Part shown: piece by piece, positions 8,405 to 15,693 of the stretch | Layout: each line of letters starts with the position of its first letter | Numbering within the stretch: position 1 is the first letter of the stretch | Assembly: GCF_000807855.2 (NCBI RefSeq) | Contig: NZ_JRYR02000001.1 | Coordinates: 4,182,045-4,246,044 of the forward strand | Source of the DNA: Flammeovirga pacifica | GTDB lineage: Bacteria; Bacteroidota; Bacteroidia; Cytophagales; Flammeovirgaceae | DNA length: 64,000 nt | Direction of reading: 5' to 3' | Position numbers and translations under genes: made by a program | Notes under the pieces: generated by a model | Told to the model about the DNA's origin: nothing | Database searches by the model: none | The model's input: only the letters and a program-made list of their open reading frames with translations

Positions 8405-10483
8405 ATGTACTCACTGCGATCTATTAAAATCCTCACTCTATTGTTTTTAACGTGCAATAGTCTGACAGCCAATTCAAAAATACCATCGTCCATTGAAATT
8501 GAAAAAAAAGTATTTTCTCTTTCGGTGGTTTCTAAGTTAAAAGAATTGGAAACCGATATGCCAGAAAAATTAACTGGACATACAGAAGAAATCATCAAAG
8601 ATGTTTTAAAAAATTATACGCATTTATCAGAACACCAAAAGAAACTTTTGATGAATATGAAATGTAGTATGAGAGTTTTATCAAAAGAAAAAAATACGGA
8701 AGATTATGAGTTAGTTCATCAGAAATTAAGTAAAGCGTTAAAGTACCTAAGAACAAAAAATTCTGATGAAAAACAGTTTGCTTTTGTAGGTAACCTATCT
8801 AGATCAAATGTAGGTGGACAAAAAGGCTATTTAGTGGATATGGAATCTGGAACCTTACTAGAAGTAGATATTTCTTCGGCATGGAAAGGTATTGGATTTA
8901 AAAACGAATCTGAAAAAAGTCCTTTAGGTTATTTTGAGATAGTCAACAATTATAATTTAGAGGGATGGCAATCAAAAACCATTACATCACCAATAACAAA
9001 AATATTTCATAAAATTAAAGGTCAAGCTTATAAAGGAGAAGTTAAATATCTATATAGAAAATCAACCAAACTAGAAAGGGCATTTATAACTTCCAATCAA
9101 TTTGGCCTGATAGGTAAAAATCAAGGAACTGAATATGTTGATTTATCAGCCAAAGATTATTTAAGAAACCATCGAGAAGATCTTAATTATATCAATAATA
9201 GTAATTCTAGTAAACGATTGATTTATATACATGGTACCAATAGAGAAGATCAACTAGGTTATGAATTGTCTGGTGGATGTATTCGTGTTAGTAATATATT
9301 TTCTTTTCTCTTTAAAGAAATTCTTGAGTCGCAAGAAACCATTGATGTCTTTTTAGATGCAGCTGCTTTACATGAAGCCCATCCTATTGATATTCCTGGT
9401 TTTGATCCTATGGACCTTGAATCTATTTATAGAATACAAACGGTGCAATTGAATAAATGGAATTTAATGGATTCTATGAAGCTAAATAAGAAGCTATTTC
9501 AACATATTTTACCAAGGGTTTCCCATCAATTAGCACATAAAATGACTAAGGTTAAAAATGGTCAGGTAAAAGTTTCTATTACTATGACAGTTCCTTTTCC
9601 TGAATCAGCCATGAAATATTGGATTCCAATCATGCATCATGATTTACATGAATCAAAAGCCATCTTTCAAAATAGATTTGGTTTAAAAGGGCAGTATGTC
9701 AATTCTTTAAAAGAATCTATGCATAGCTCTTTTTATGGGGCCTATTCTCCTCAGTTTTTAGATACATATTATAAAAATAGAATGAAGGAGTTTCATAGAG
9801 TATTAACCGGAACATTGGCGTATTCTATGAAACAAAAAAATCTATCAGTGGATTCTCTACAGACTATTGTTGAAATATCAGAGCAAGATTATTCTAATCA
9901 TTACTTTAAAGAAAAAACCAATTCTGAGTTATTTAATTTTTATTCTATTTCTGAAGAAAGAAAGAGAGTATTACACTATATGGAAGTACTTGATTCTGTC
10001 GTAGTTCATCACCCTGAAATGATTGATGAGTTAAAACATTTGTCGTGGCTTAAAGAATTTATCCAACAAAGAGAACATGGGATTTTTGAAAACAGTGATG
10101 TTCCTGATTATTATGATGCAGTGTTGGTTCAGGCGTATTTATATGCTTTAGGAGAAGAGGAGTTGTATAATATTCAGTTAAGATTACACGAAAATAGTCC
10201 CATGAAAGAAAGTAAAATTGAGGGTGATTTGTTAACTCAATATGGATTATCAAAAACGCTGGATATACTGGATAAACAGGGGTTATGGTATCTCTTTGAG
10301 TTTTCTAGATCTTCCGATAATTATATAAAAATGGGAATGGAAAGTGCTCATCAACCAAAAAGAGATATGATGAGAGGTATACTGTTACTAGCCGAATCTT
10401 ATTACAGTCAATATAAATGGCAATCTAATACCTATTTAATCACTACAGAAGTAGATGGTGATTATGCAGTGTTATCAGATTAA
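8405..10483 (+). CDS. Exported L,D-transpeptidase (YkuD) with long C-terminal extension
   Basis: A 692-residue protein with an N-terminal signal segment (MYSLRSIKILTLLFLTCNSLTA). The YkuD active site is visible: HGTN with His276 and SGGCIRVSN with the nucleophile Cys292, preceded by PLGYFEIVNN, the usual substrate-groove strand. L,D-transpeptidases form 3-3 crosslinks in peptidoglycan or attach proteins to it, acting in the periplasm. The catalytic domain covers roughly residues 120-315. About 370 residues follow with mostly helical character and no domain I recognise, which is longer than usual. The gene stands alone between hairpins. Confidence 0.85.
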   Translation: MYSLRSIKILTLLFLTCNSLTANSKIPSSIEIEKKVFSLSVVSKLKELETDMPEKLTGHTEEIIKDVLKNYTHLSEHQKKLLMNMKCSMRVLSKEKNTEDYELVHQKLSKALKYLRTKNSDEKQFAFVGNLSRSNVGGQKGYLVDMESGTLLEVDISSAWKGIGFKNESEKSPLGYFEIVNNYNLEGWQSKTITSPITKIFHKIKGQAYKGEVKYLYRKSTKLERAFITSNQFGLIGKNQGTEYVDLSAKDYLRNHREDLNYINNSNSSKRLIYIHGTNREDQLGYELSGGCIRVSNIFSFLFKEILESQETIDVFLDAAALHEAHPIDIPGFDPMDLESIYRIQTVQLNKWNLMDSMKLNKKLFQHILPRVSHQLAHKMTKVKNGQVKVSITMTVPFPESAMKYWIPIMHHDLHESKAIFQNRFGLKGQYVNSLKESMHSSFYGAYSPQFLDTYYKNRMKEFHRVLTGTLAYSMKQKNLSVDSLQTIVEISEQDYSNHYFKEKTNSELFNFYSISEERKRVLHYMEVLDSVVVHHPEMIDELKHLSWLKEFIQQREHGIFENSDVPDYYDAVLVQAYLYALGEEELYNIQLRLHENSPMKESKIEGDLLTQYGLSKTLDILDKQGLWYLFEFSRSSDNYIKMGMESAHQPKRDMMRGILLLAESYYSQYKWQSNTYLITTEVDGDYAVLSD

Positions 10484-10541
10484 AAAAATAGCCACCTAGT
10501 AGTATTAGGCGGCTATATCGTTAGAGTTAGATGAATAGAGT

Positions 10542-10576
10542 AAAAAAGATCAGAAATAATTTCTGGTCTTTTTTTA
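10542..10576. terminator. Bidirectional terminator
   Basis: Arms AAAAAAGATCAGAAA / TTTCTGGTCTTTTTT with one G-T pair, between the convergent transpeptidase and creD genes. A second small hairpin, ATAGCCACCTA / TAGGCGGCTAT, precedes it at about 10489-10516. Confidence 0.8.
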
Positions 10577-10583
10577 TTGGCTG

Positions 10584-11915
10584 TTAGTTCGTGTCAATTT
10601 GTAATTGATACCAGTTGATTTTTCGGGTATAGAACATCGTTGCACCCAGGATAATAGTTAATCCTATTCCTCCCATAAGTAAGGCATAATCGACCATTTG
10701 TAGTGTGGTAAATAAGAAACAATAGATGCTTATAAGTACTGTGGAAAGCATGATACTTAGCTTTTTACTTTTGAATAATGTGAGGGAGTATAGAGAGATC
10801 ATTCCAATGATTCCAACACTAGAAAGACCAAAAGCAAGGTTGAAATTACTGTGTTCAGATATTGAAACAAGCAAGACATAGAACAGGCATAAAGCCAAGC
10901 CAACCATAGCATATTGTAGAGGATGAATTCTTGTTTTATTCATGATTTCAACCAAGAAGAAAATGAGGAAGGTGAGTGCTATAGTCATGATGCCATATTT
11001 GGACGAACGCATTGCTTTTTGATAGTCATCGAGAGGTACAATTAAATCAATACCAAAACCTGATTGATTCATGTAAATTTGATTGTTATTGGCTTTATCG
11101 TCCAGCCACACTTGAGGGAAGTTTCTATTTAATTGAAGTACTTTCCAAGAGGCTTTAAATCCTTCATCTGATATTTCTCTATGGTCTGGTAGGAAATTTC
11201 CAACAAAACTTGGAGCAGTCCAATTCGAAGTGATATCCACATTGGTAGTAGCGCCTAATGGAATAAAAGATAAGCTTCTACTCCCTTGTAGGTCCATTTT
11301 AAGCTTGAAGTGATAGGTTTCTCCTTTCTGAATTTTTACAGGAATAGTCACACCTGTTTTAATGATATTTTGAATTTGACTACCTGGTTGTGCTAAAATC
11401 GAGTCATCATTCCAAGCCATATTTAATTGATTCTTGATGCCTTTTAAATCAGATACACCAACGGTTAGAAAAGCATCTTCGTAATGAATTTTTTTGATGT
11501 GTGAAGCATTTAATTCTTTGTCGAGAAGGAAGCTTCCATCTATTTCAATGTTTGAGCCGTATACAATCACTTCATAAATACTTCTTTCTAAAGATCGAGA
11601 GGAAACATTTCCTTTGATATTTAATTGATCTGGCAGAAAGTACCAATTACTATAATAGTCTATTGGAGCACCATCTTTATCTAAGGTTTGAAATGAGATA
11701 GGTATTGTTAAAACAGGTCCTTTAATTTCTTGCTGATCAGCCCATTTTGAAGAGACTTCATTGGTTACTGTTTCGTTATGAATTTCTCTTTCAGTAATAA
11801 TAGATTTGATCATGCTTACAGGAATTAGAAGCATTAATATCATAACCACTATGATGATTAATTTGATCATAACAGGATTGAAAGCTGAATTTTTGGTTTT
11901 TTGTATTTGTTCCAT
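10584..11915 (-). CDS. creD: Cell envelope integrity protein CreD
   Basis: A 443-residue inner-membrane protein of the CreD family. It has one transmembrane helix near residues 17-40, a periplasmic domain with the family stretches KGPVLTIPI and YFLPDQLNIKG, and five C-terminal helices from about residue 305. E. coli CreD is tied to envelope integrity and colicin E2 resistance; the biochemical action is unknown. There is no creBC two-component system here. Instead it is the last gene of a minus-strand set with a membrane protein, a winged-helix regulator and a small ORF, which suggests local control by that regulator. A 22-bp palindromic element lies 13 bases before its ATG. Confidence 0.9.
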   Translation of the reverse strand: MEQIQKTKNSAFNPVMIKLIIIVVMILMLLIPVSMIKSIITEREIHNETVTNEVSSKWADQQEIKGPVLTIPISFQTLDKDGAPIDYYSNWYFLPDQLNIKGNVSSRSLERSIYEVIVYGSNIEIDGSFLLDKELNASHIKKIHYEDAFLTVGVSDLKGIKNQLNMAWNDDSILAQPGSQIQNIIKTGVTIPVKIQKGETYHFKLKMDLQGSRSLSFIPLGATTNVDITSNWTAPSFVGNFLPDHREISDEGFKASWKVLQLNRNFPQVWLDDKANNNQIYMNQSGFGIDLIVPLDDYQKAMRSSKYGIMTIALTFLIFFLVEIMNKTRIHPLQYAMVGLALCLFYVLLVSISEHSNFNLAFGLSSVGIIGMISLYSLTLFKSKKLSIMLSTVLISIYCFLFTTLQMVDYALLMGGIGLTIILGATMFYTRKINWYQLQIDTN

Positions 11916-11928
11916 ATTTCTATTTTGT

Positions 11929-11950
11929 AAAGTACTTTGTATTTCAAAGT
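11929..11950 (-). promoter_or_regulatory. Palindromic element before creD (copy 3 of 3)
   Basis: On the minus strand it reads ACTTTG-AAATA-CAAAGT followed by ACTTT. The 6-5-6 inverted repeat recurs before the 42-codon ORF and before the membrane protein gene. A binding site for the regulator encoded at 12145-12435 is the simplest reading. Confidence 0.7.
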
Positions 11951-11968
11951 GAATAAATAAATTTTTTA

Positions 11969-12097
11969 TTATAGTGTTTTCAACAATAACTGAATGCCCT
12001 TGTTGATCATTTTTGACTTCAGTACCAAATACCTTCTATGTTGAAGAAAGATAAATTGATAGACTAAAAAGAAAGTGAGATACATATATAGTTTCAT
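11969..12097 (-). CDS. Candidate 42-residue membrane peptide
   Basis: An ATG-started frame of 42 codons ending in TAA, between the regulator gene and creD. The peptide begins MKLYMYLTFFLVYQFIFL, which could form one transmembrane helix, then a basic stretch QHRRYLVLKSK and an amphipathic tail. It is worth listing because it starts ten bases after one copy of the 22-bp palindromic element, the same position that element holds before the two other ATG-started genes of the locus. Without that copy there would be no reason for the element at this place. No relatives are recognised. Confidence 0.5.
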   Translation of the reverse strand: MKLYMYLTFFLVYQFIFLQHRRYLVLKSKMINKGIQLLLKTL

Positions 12098-12107
12098 TGT
12101 ATATTTA

Positions 12108-12129
12108 AAAGTACTTTGTGTTTCAAAGT
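12108..12129 (-). promoter_or_regulatory. Palindromic element before the 42-codon ORF (copy 2 of 3)
   Basis: Minus strand: ACTTTG-AAACA-CAAAGT followed by ACTTT. It differs from the creD copy at one base over 22. Confidence 0.7.
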
Positions 12130-12144
12130 GATTGAACAAAAAAA

Positions 12145-12435
12145 TTATTTCAATAAATCTTCAATTGCCTTGATATGTTTTTTAAAAGCGATCTTTCCCA
12201 TATCAGTAGCAGAATATTTTGTATTGGGCTTACGGTTTAAAAACTCTTTTTTTATGGAGACATATTCCACTTTCTCCAAGTTTTTGAGGTGTGATGCTAG
12301 ATTACCATCGGTCACGCCAAGTAGTTCTTTTAGGGAATTAAAGTCCAAGTACTCATTGACAACAAGAGCGGCCATAATCCCCATTCGAACTTTGTTTTCG
12401 AAAGCTTTATCTAAATTATTTAATAAGTCTTTCAC
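12145..12435 (-). CDS. Winged-helix transcriptional regulator
   Basis: A 96-residue single-domain regulator of the ArsR/MarR-like winged-helix type. The helix-turn-helix is FNSLKELLGVTDGNLASHLKNLEKVEYV at about residues 32-59 and the wing is the IKKEFLNRKPNTKYSATDMGK stretch. There is no visible ligand domain or metal-binding cysteine pair. It begins with GTG, overlapping the TAG stop of the preceding membrane-protein gene by one base, so translation is coupled. It is the likely reader of the three palindromes in this locus and so would control itself, creD and the membrane protein. Confidence 0.87.
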   Translation of the reverse strand: MKDLLNNLDKAFENKVRMGIMAALVVNEYLDFNSLKELLGVTDGNLASHLKNLEKVEYVSIKKEFLNRKPNTKYSATDMGKIAFKKHIKAIEDLLK

Positions 12436-13043
12436 TATCTGTTATTTGTAAAGTACATGTATATCCCGTAAGCTATGTGAAGCACACCGAAACCAACGGC
12501 CCAAAAATAGATACCATAACCTATAAATTGAGTAGCCAACAAACCTAATACAATTTCAATAATTCCTAAGCTTTTTATATCAGAAAATGTGTACTTGCTA
12601 CCGTTAACTAAAGCTAATCCGTAAAATATTAGTGTAAGTGGAGCTGCTAATCCAACAAAACCTTTTAGTACTAAGATTAAAGTTAAAATACCTCCTGTAG
12701 CTAAAGGAATCATCATACTACTAATAAACCTTTTGATCTGAAGATCCCATAATTTTACACCATTTTTTTTGGATTCTATATTGGTGAAAAATAAAGCCGA
12801 ACCTACAGCAAAGAGAATAGTTAAGGCTCCTATTAAAATGAGATAATTGACATTTACAAGATCTAATTGGTTTCTCTCAAAGCCCATTTTGTACAGATGT
12901 TCATACGCAAAATAAGCTCCTATTAGAGCAGAAACTCCTGCACTAACACCAGATAAACCACTCAAGGACATAAATCGAGTAGAACGATTCATAATGTCTT
13001 TGATCTCTTTTAAGTCGTTGATATATTCTTGTTGATTCTCCAT
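12435..13043 (-). CDS. Integral membrane protein of the creD locus
   Basis: A 202-residue protein with about six hydrophobic helices, preceded by a short cytoplasmic segment MENQQEYINDLKEIKDIMNRSTRFMSLSG. No characterised domain is recognised. The start is the ATG at 13043; the longer frame to 13067 would begin with TTG inside the palindromic element. It is the first gene of the set and its stop overlaps the regulator start by one base. Membrane proteins of this type often sit next to small winged-helix regulators in Bacteroidota, but their role is not established. Confidence 0.8.
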   Translation of the reverse strand: MENQQEYINDLKEIKDIMNRSTRFMSLSGLSGVSAGVSALIGAYFAYEHLYKMGFERNQLDLVNVNYLILIGALTILFAVGSALFFTNIESKKNGVKLWDLQIKRFISSMMIPLATGGILTLILVLKGFVGLAAPLTLIFYGLALVNGSKYTFSDIKSLGIIEIVLGLLATQFIGYGIYFWAVGFGVLHIAYGIYMYFTNNR

Positions 13044-13048
13044 ATTTG

Positions 13049-13070
13049 AAAGTGCTTTGTAATTCAAAGT
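13049..13070 (-). promoter_or_regulatory. Palindromic element before the membrane protein gene (copy 1 of 3)
   Basis: Minus strand: ACTTTG-AATTA-CAAAGC followed by ACTTT, five bases before the ATG. It is the most diverged of the three copies, with two or three differences over 22 bases. Confidence 0.65.
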
Positions 13071-13132
13071 AAATGATTTGAATTAAAGATTCCAAAAGAA
13101 AGCGAAGAATTTTTGTTTGATTTTTTTCCTAA

Positions 13133-14284
13133 CTAATTAATAACAAGTTGTTTTTTCTTCTTACCATAATTCTTACCATACCAAAGCACACAGCCTGTAA
13201 CAGGAAAAGTAGTAATGATAAGGCTAATTAAAAAGGCAAGGATTTTACCTGGTAGTCCAAAGATAGATCCCACATGAATATCATAGTTCATACGGAGAAC
13301 AAGGTCGGAGAAATCAGCATCAGCGTAGCTTCCATAGATACTTTCAGTAGGTAAAAGCTCTGATGTTTTTTGATCAAAGAAGAGGTAATCTACATCATGA
13401 AATTGGCCCTCTCCATAAAGTACTTCTACTAGAATGGATAGAGAATCTGATTCAGGAAGATGCACCTCTATGGTTTTATAATCAGGAAATTGATTTTTAG
13501 TAATATCATACACATTGTGTATGGCATTGTTTGGATCATCTAACGGAAGAGCAATTTCTGTCTGGTTATTAGGTTGTAAAAAATAAAGTGATTTTTCTCC
13601 TCCAATCACTTTATAAGTGATGAAAGCAAGCCATCCCAAACCAATACCAACTCCGGTAAAGGCAATTAGAAACACAAAAAACGAACTATAGAAACCTATA
13701 ATACTGTGGAGATCATAGTTCTTCCTTTTCCATTTAGTTTTATCATTCCAATCAAATGTTAAGCGTTGTTTTTGCTGTTTTTTGGAAGAAGGCCACCAAA
13801 GTATAATACCCGAAATAATAATTAGAAGAAATAATAATGTACTGTAAGAAGTGATCGGTTGACCGATATCTTTTGGCAACCAAAGTCGCATGTGCCCTTT
13901 GAGCATGAATGCAAAAAATCCGCTTAGGTTATCTTCTTGATGAAGTACAGTTCCGTTATAAGGGTTAAGATATACCGATCGGTAAAATTCAGGTGATGCT
14001 TCATAGAAAATAACTTCTAAAGCTTCATTGGGTTGATTGTAAGCAATGCCGTGAATATGATGATCGGGGTAAACGGTTAGTGCTTTTTCTTTAGCTTGTA
14101 AAGGTGTTATAAAGGAACAATTTTCTACTTGAACTGTTGAATAATCATCGAATAGATTTTTAAATTCATCATGGAACACCCAACCACAGCCGGTAATTCC
14201 AAGAATAAATACAACCAATCCTGTAGTAAAGCCTAAGTAAAGGTGAATTTTTCGGAATATTTTCTTCAGTTTTTTCTTTTCCAT
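13133..14284 (-). CDS. PepSY-associated inner-membrane protein
   Basis: A 383-residue PepSY-TM family protein of the PiuB type. It has four helices: residues about 13-35 (HLYLGFTTGLVVFILGITG), about 145-165, about 200-225 and about 345-370, with PepSY-like domains between them. Such proteins accompany TonB-dependent siderophore receptors and are proposed to reduce or release the iron from ferric siderophores. Conserved histidines in RKIHLYLG and DLHSIIGFYSS could bind haem. It is downstream of the DUF4374 and receptor genes, but a hairpin at 14342-14368 lies between, so its expression may be lower or separate. Confidence 0.85.
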   Translation of the reverse strand: MEKKKLKKIFRKIHLYLGFTTGLVVFILGITGCGWVFHDEFKNLFDDYSTVQVENCSFITPLQAKEKALTVYPDHHIHGIAYNQPNEALEVIFYEASPEFYRSVYLNPYNGTVLHQEDNLSGFFAFMLKGHMRLWLPKDIGQPITSYSTLLFLLIIISGIILWWPSSKKQQKQRLTFDWNDKTKWKRKNYDLHSIIGFYSSFFVFLIAFTGVGIGLGWLAFITYKVIGGEKSLYFLQPNNQTEIALPLDDPNNAIHNVYDITKNQFPDYKTIEVHLPESDSLSILVEVLYGEGQFHDVDYLFFDQKTSELLPTESIYGSYADADFSDLVLRMNYDIHVGSIFGLPGKILAFLISLIITTFPVTGCVLWYGKNYGKKKKQLVIN

Positions 14285-14341
14285 AAAGCGTATAAAATAT
14301 CGAGTGGAATGGGTGTTTAAATAGAATTTAGTGAATATGTA

Positions 14342-14368
14342 AAACGAGGGGTGATTAACCCCTCGTTT
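14342..14368 (-). terminator. Hairpin between DUF4374 and PepSY genes
   Basis: Perfect arms AAACGAGGGGT / ACCCCTCGTTT with loop GATTA and a short T stretch on the minus strand. It may terminate or attenuate transcription inside the uptake operon. Confidence 0.7.
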
Positions 14369-14433
14369 AGGAATAAGGTAACTCTAAAAGCTAGGTCCGT
14401 TTAATCACCAACATTACTTTAAGAATTATATTT

Positions 14434-15678
14434 TTAGTTTACTAAGTCGAAAAATCCTTTGATTGTCTTACCAACAATTTTACCGCCTTTAGTAGCTGTT
14501 GCATTATCAACATCTACTTCATAAACATAAGCATCATTTGCTGTTTCAATACTTACATATACTTTACCGTTGATTTTTTCAACAGGAGAAGTATATCTTT
14601 TTGCATGTAAAGGAACATCAGCAACGTCAGTAACTGTTTTTGCTACAAGATCAATACTGACTAATTTTTGATTGAAAACATCTCTACCATATGCCGCCCA
14701 AGGTCCACCAATATCTTCAGTAAGTACTCTTGCAATAGCTTTGTTGTTTCCTACATAATCAAACCAGAAAATAGCACCGCCATTGGTTAACTCATTAATG
14801 TTTAAGAAGTAGTTGTCATCAAAATCTGTTTCGCCGTTATTTATTTTTAAAATTCCAGAAGGAACAGTGGCAGCAGGGTATACACCAGCCATTTCAAATC
14901 CAGAAGAGAATGAATACAAGTCTCCATTTTCTGTTCTGATAATTGATGAAGTATGTCCGTTTGTACCAATATGAGAGGTACGAGTATCTGTGATAATTTT
15001 TTCTGGTGATACTGCTTCACTTCCTGCATTAATAATAGCGTCATAGCTGTAAACAGCAACATAAGCAGTGTTTACTTCAGGAGTACCTACATTACCATCG
15101 GCTGTAACTAAGTGATAAGGAATGAAAAATTTATCACCATTTTGAACTAAAGCAGTTGCCCATGCAGTAAGTCCTTCGTCAGCTCTTTCGTCAATGTTTA
15201 CAGTTACCTTTTTAGTAATTTGACCTGAAGAAACATCAACGATATAAAGTGTTTTTGCAGAAGTACCACTATAAAAGTTATCTAAACCAAAGAACAATGT
15301 ATTATCTGATGAATGACCAAACATTTGAATTGGATCATCATATACAAAAGAACCTCCTTTTTGAATAGTACCATTTGCATCTGCTGTGTATGACTGACAT
15401 GTTTTAGCCTCATCATATCCTGATACAAATAAAGTATTACCAACTTGGTAGAAGAAGTTCCAACCTTGTGTTTCAAGACCTGTTCCTGATACAGTTACTT
15501 CTGAATTCATAATGTCTTTTTGTGTCAAAACATATTCAGTTTCAGGCGTACCCGTTACTTTGAATCCCATAGTAATACCAGCATCTTTTGGAGCAGTTGG
15601 TGTAGAACTGTCATCATTACAACCTGTTAGTGTAATAACTAACAATAAGATGATTCCGATAAAATAGTTGTGTTTCAT
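14434..15678 (-). CDS. DUF4374 lipoprotein of the siderophore uptake operon
   Basis: A 414-residue lipoprotein with a clear lipobox, LLLVITLTGC (Cys20), followed by a DUF4374 domain, probably a beta-propeller. DUF4374 proteins occur next to TonB-dependent siderophore receptors in Bacteroidota and are thought to help bind the ferric siderophore at the cell surface or in the periplasm; this is inference from context, not shown here. It starts 15 bases after the receptor stop, so the two are co-transcribed. Confidence 0.85.
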   Translation of the reverse strand: MKHNYFIGIILLLVITLTGCNDDSSTPTAPKDAGITMGFKVTGTPETEYVLTQKDIMNSEVTVSGTGLETQGWNFFYQVGNTLFVSGYDEAKTCQSYTADANGTIQKGGSFVYDDPIQMFGHSSDNTLFFGLDNFYSGTSAKTLYIVDVSSGQITKKVTVNIDERADEGLTAWATALVQNGDKFFIPYHLVTADGNVGTPEVNTAYVAVYSYDAIINAGSEAVSPEKIITDTRTSHIGTNGHTSSIIRTENGDLYSFSSGFEMAGVYPAATVPSGILKINNGETDFDDNYFLNINELTNGGAIFWFDYVGNNKAIARVLTEDIGGPWAAYGRDVFNQKLVSIDLVAKTVTDVADVPLHAKRYTSPVEKINGKVYVSIETANDAYVYEVDVDNATATKGGKIVGKTIKGFFDLVN

Positions 15679-15693
15679 TATATTAGTGAATTT

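Noticed and set aside
12116-12451. 111-codon plus-strand frame
   Set aside because: It is the antisense shadow of the winged-helix regulator gene at 12145-12435, which has a clear domain and coupled start.
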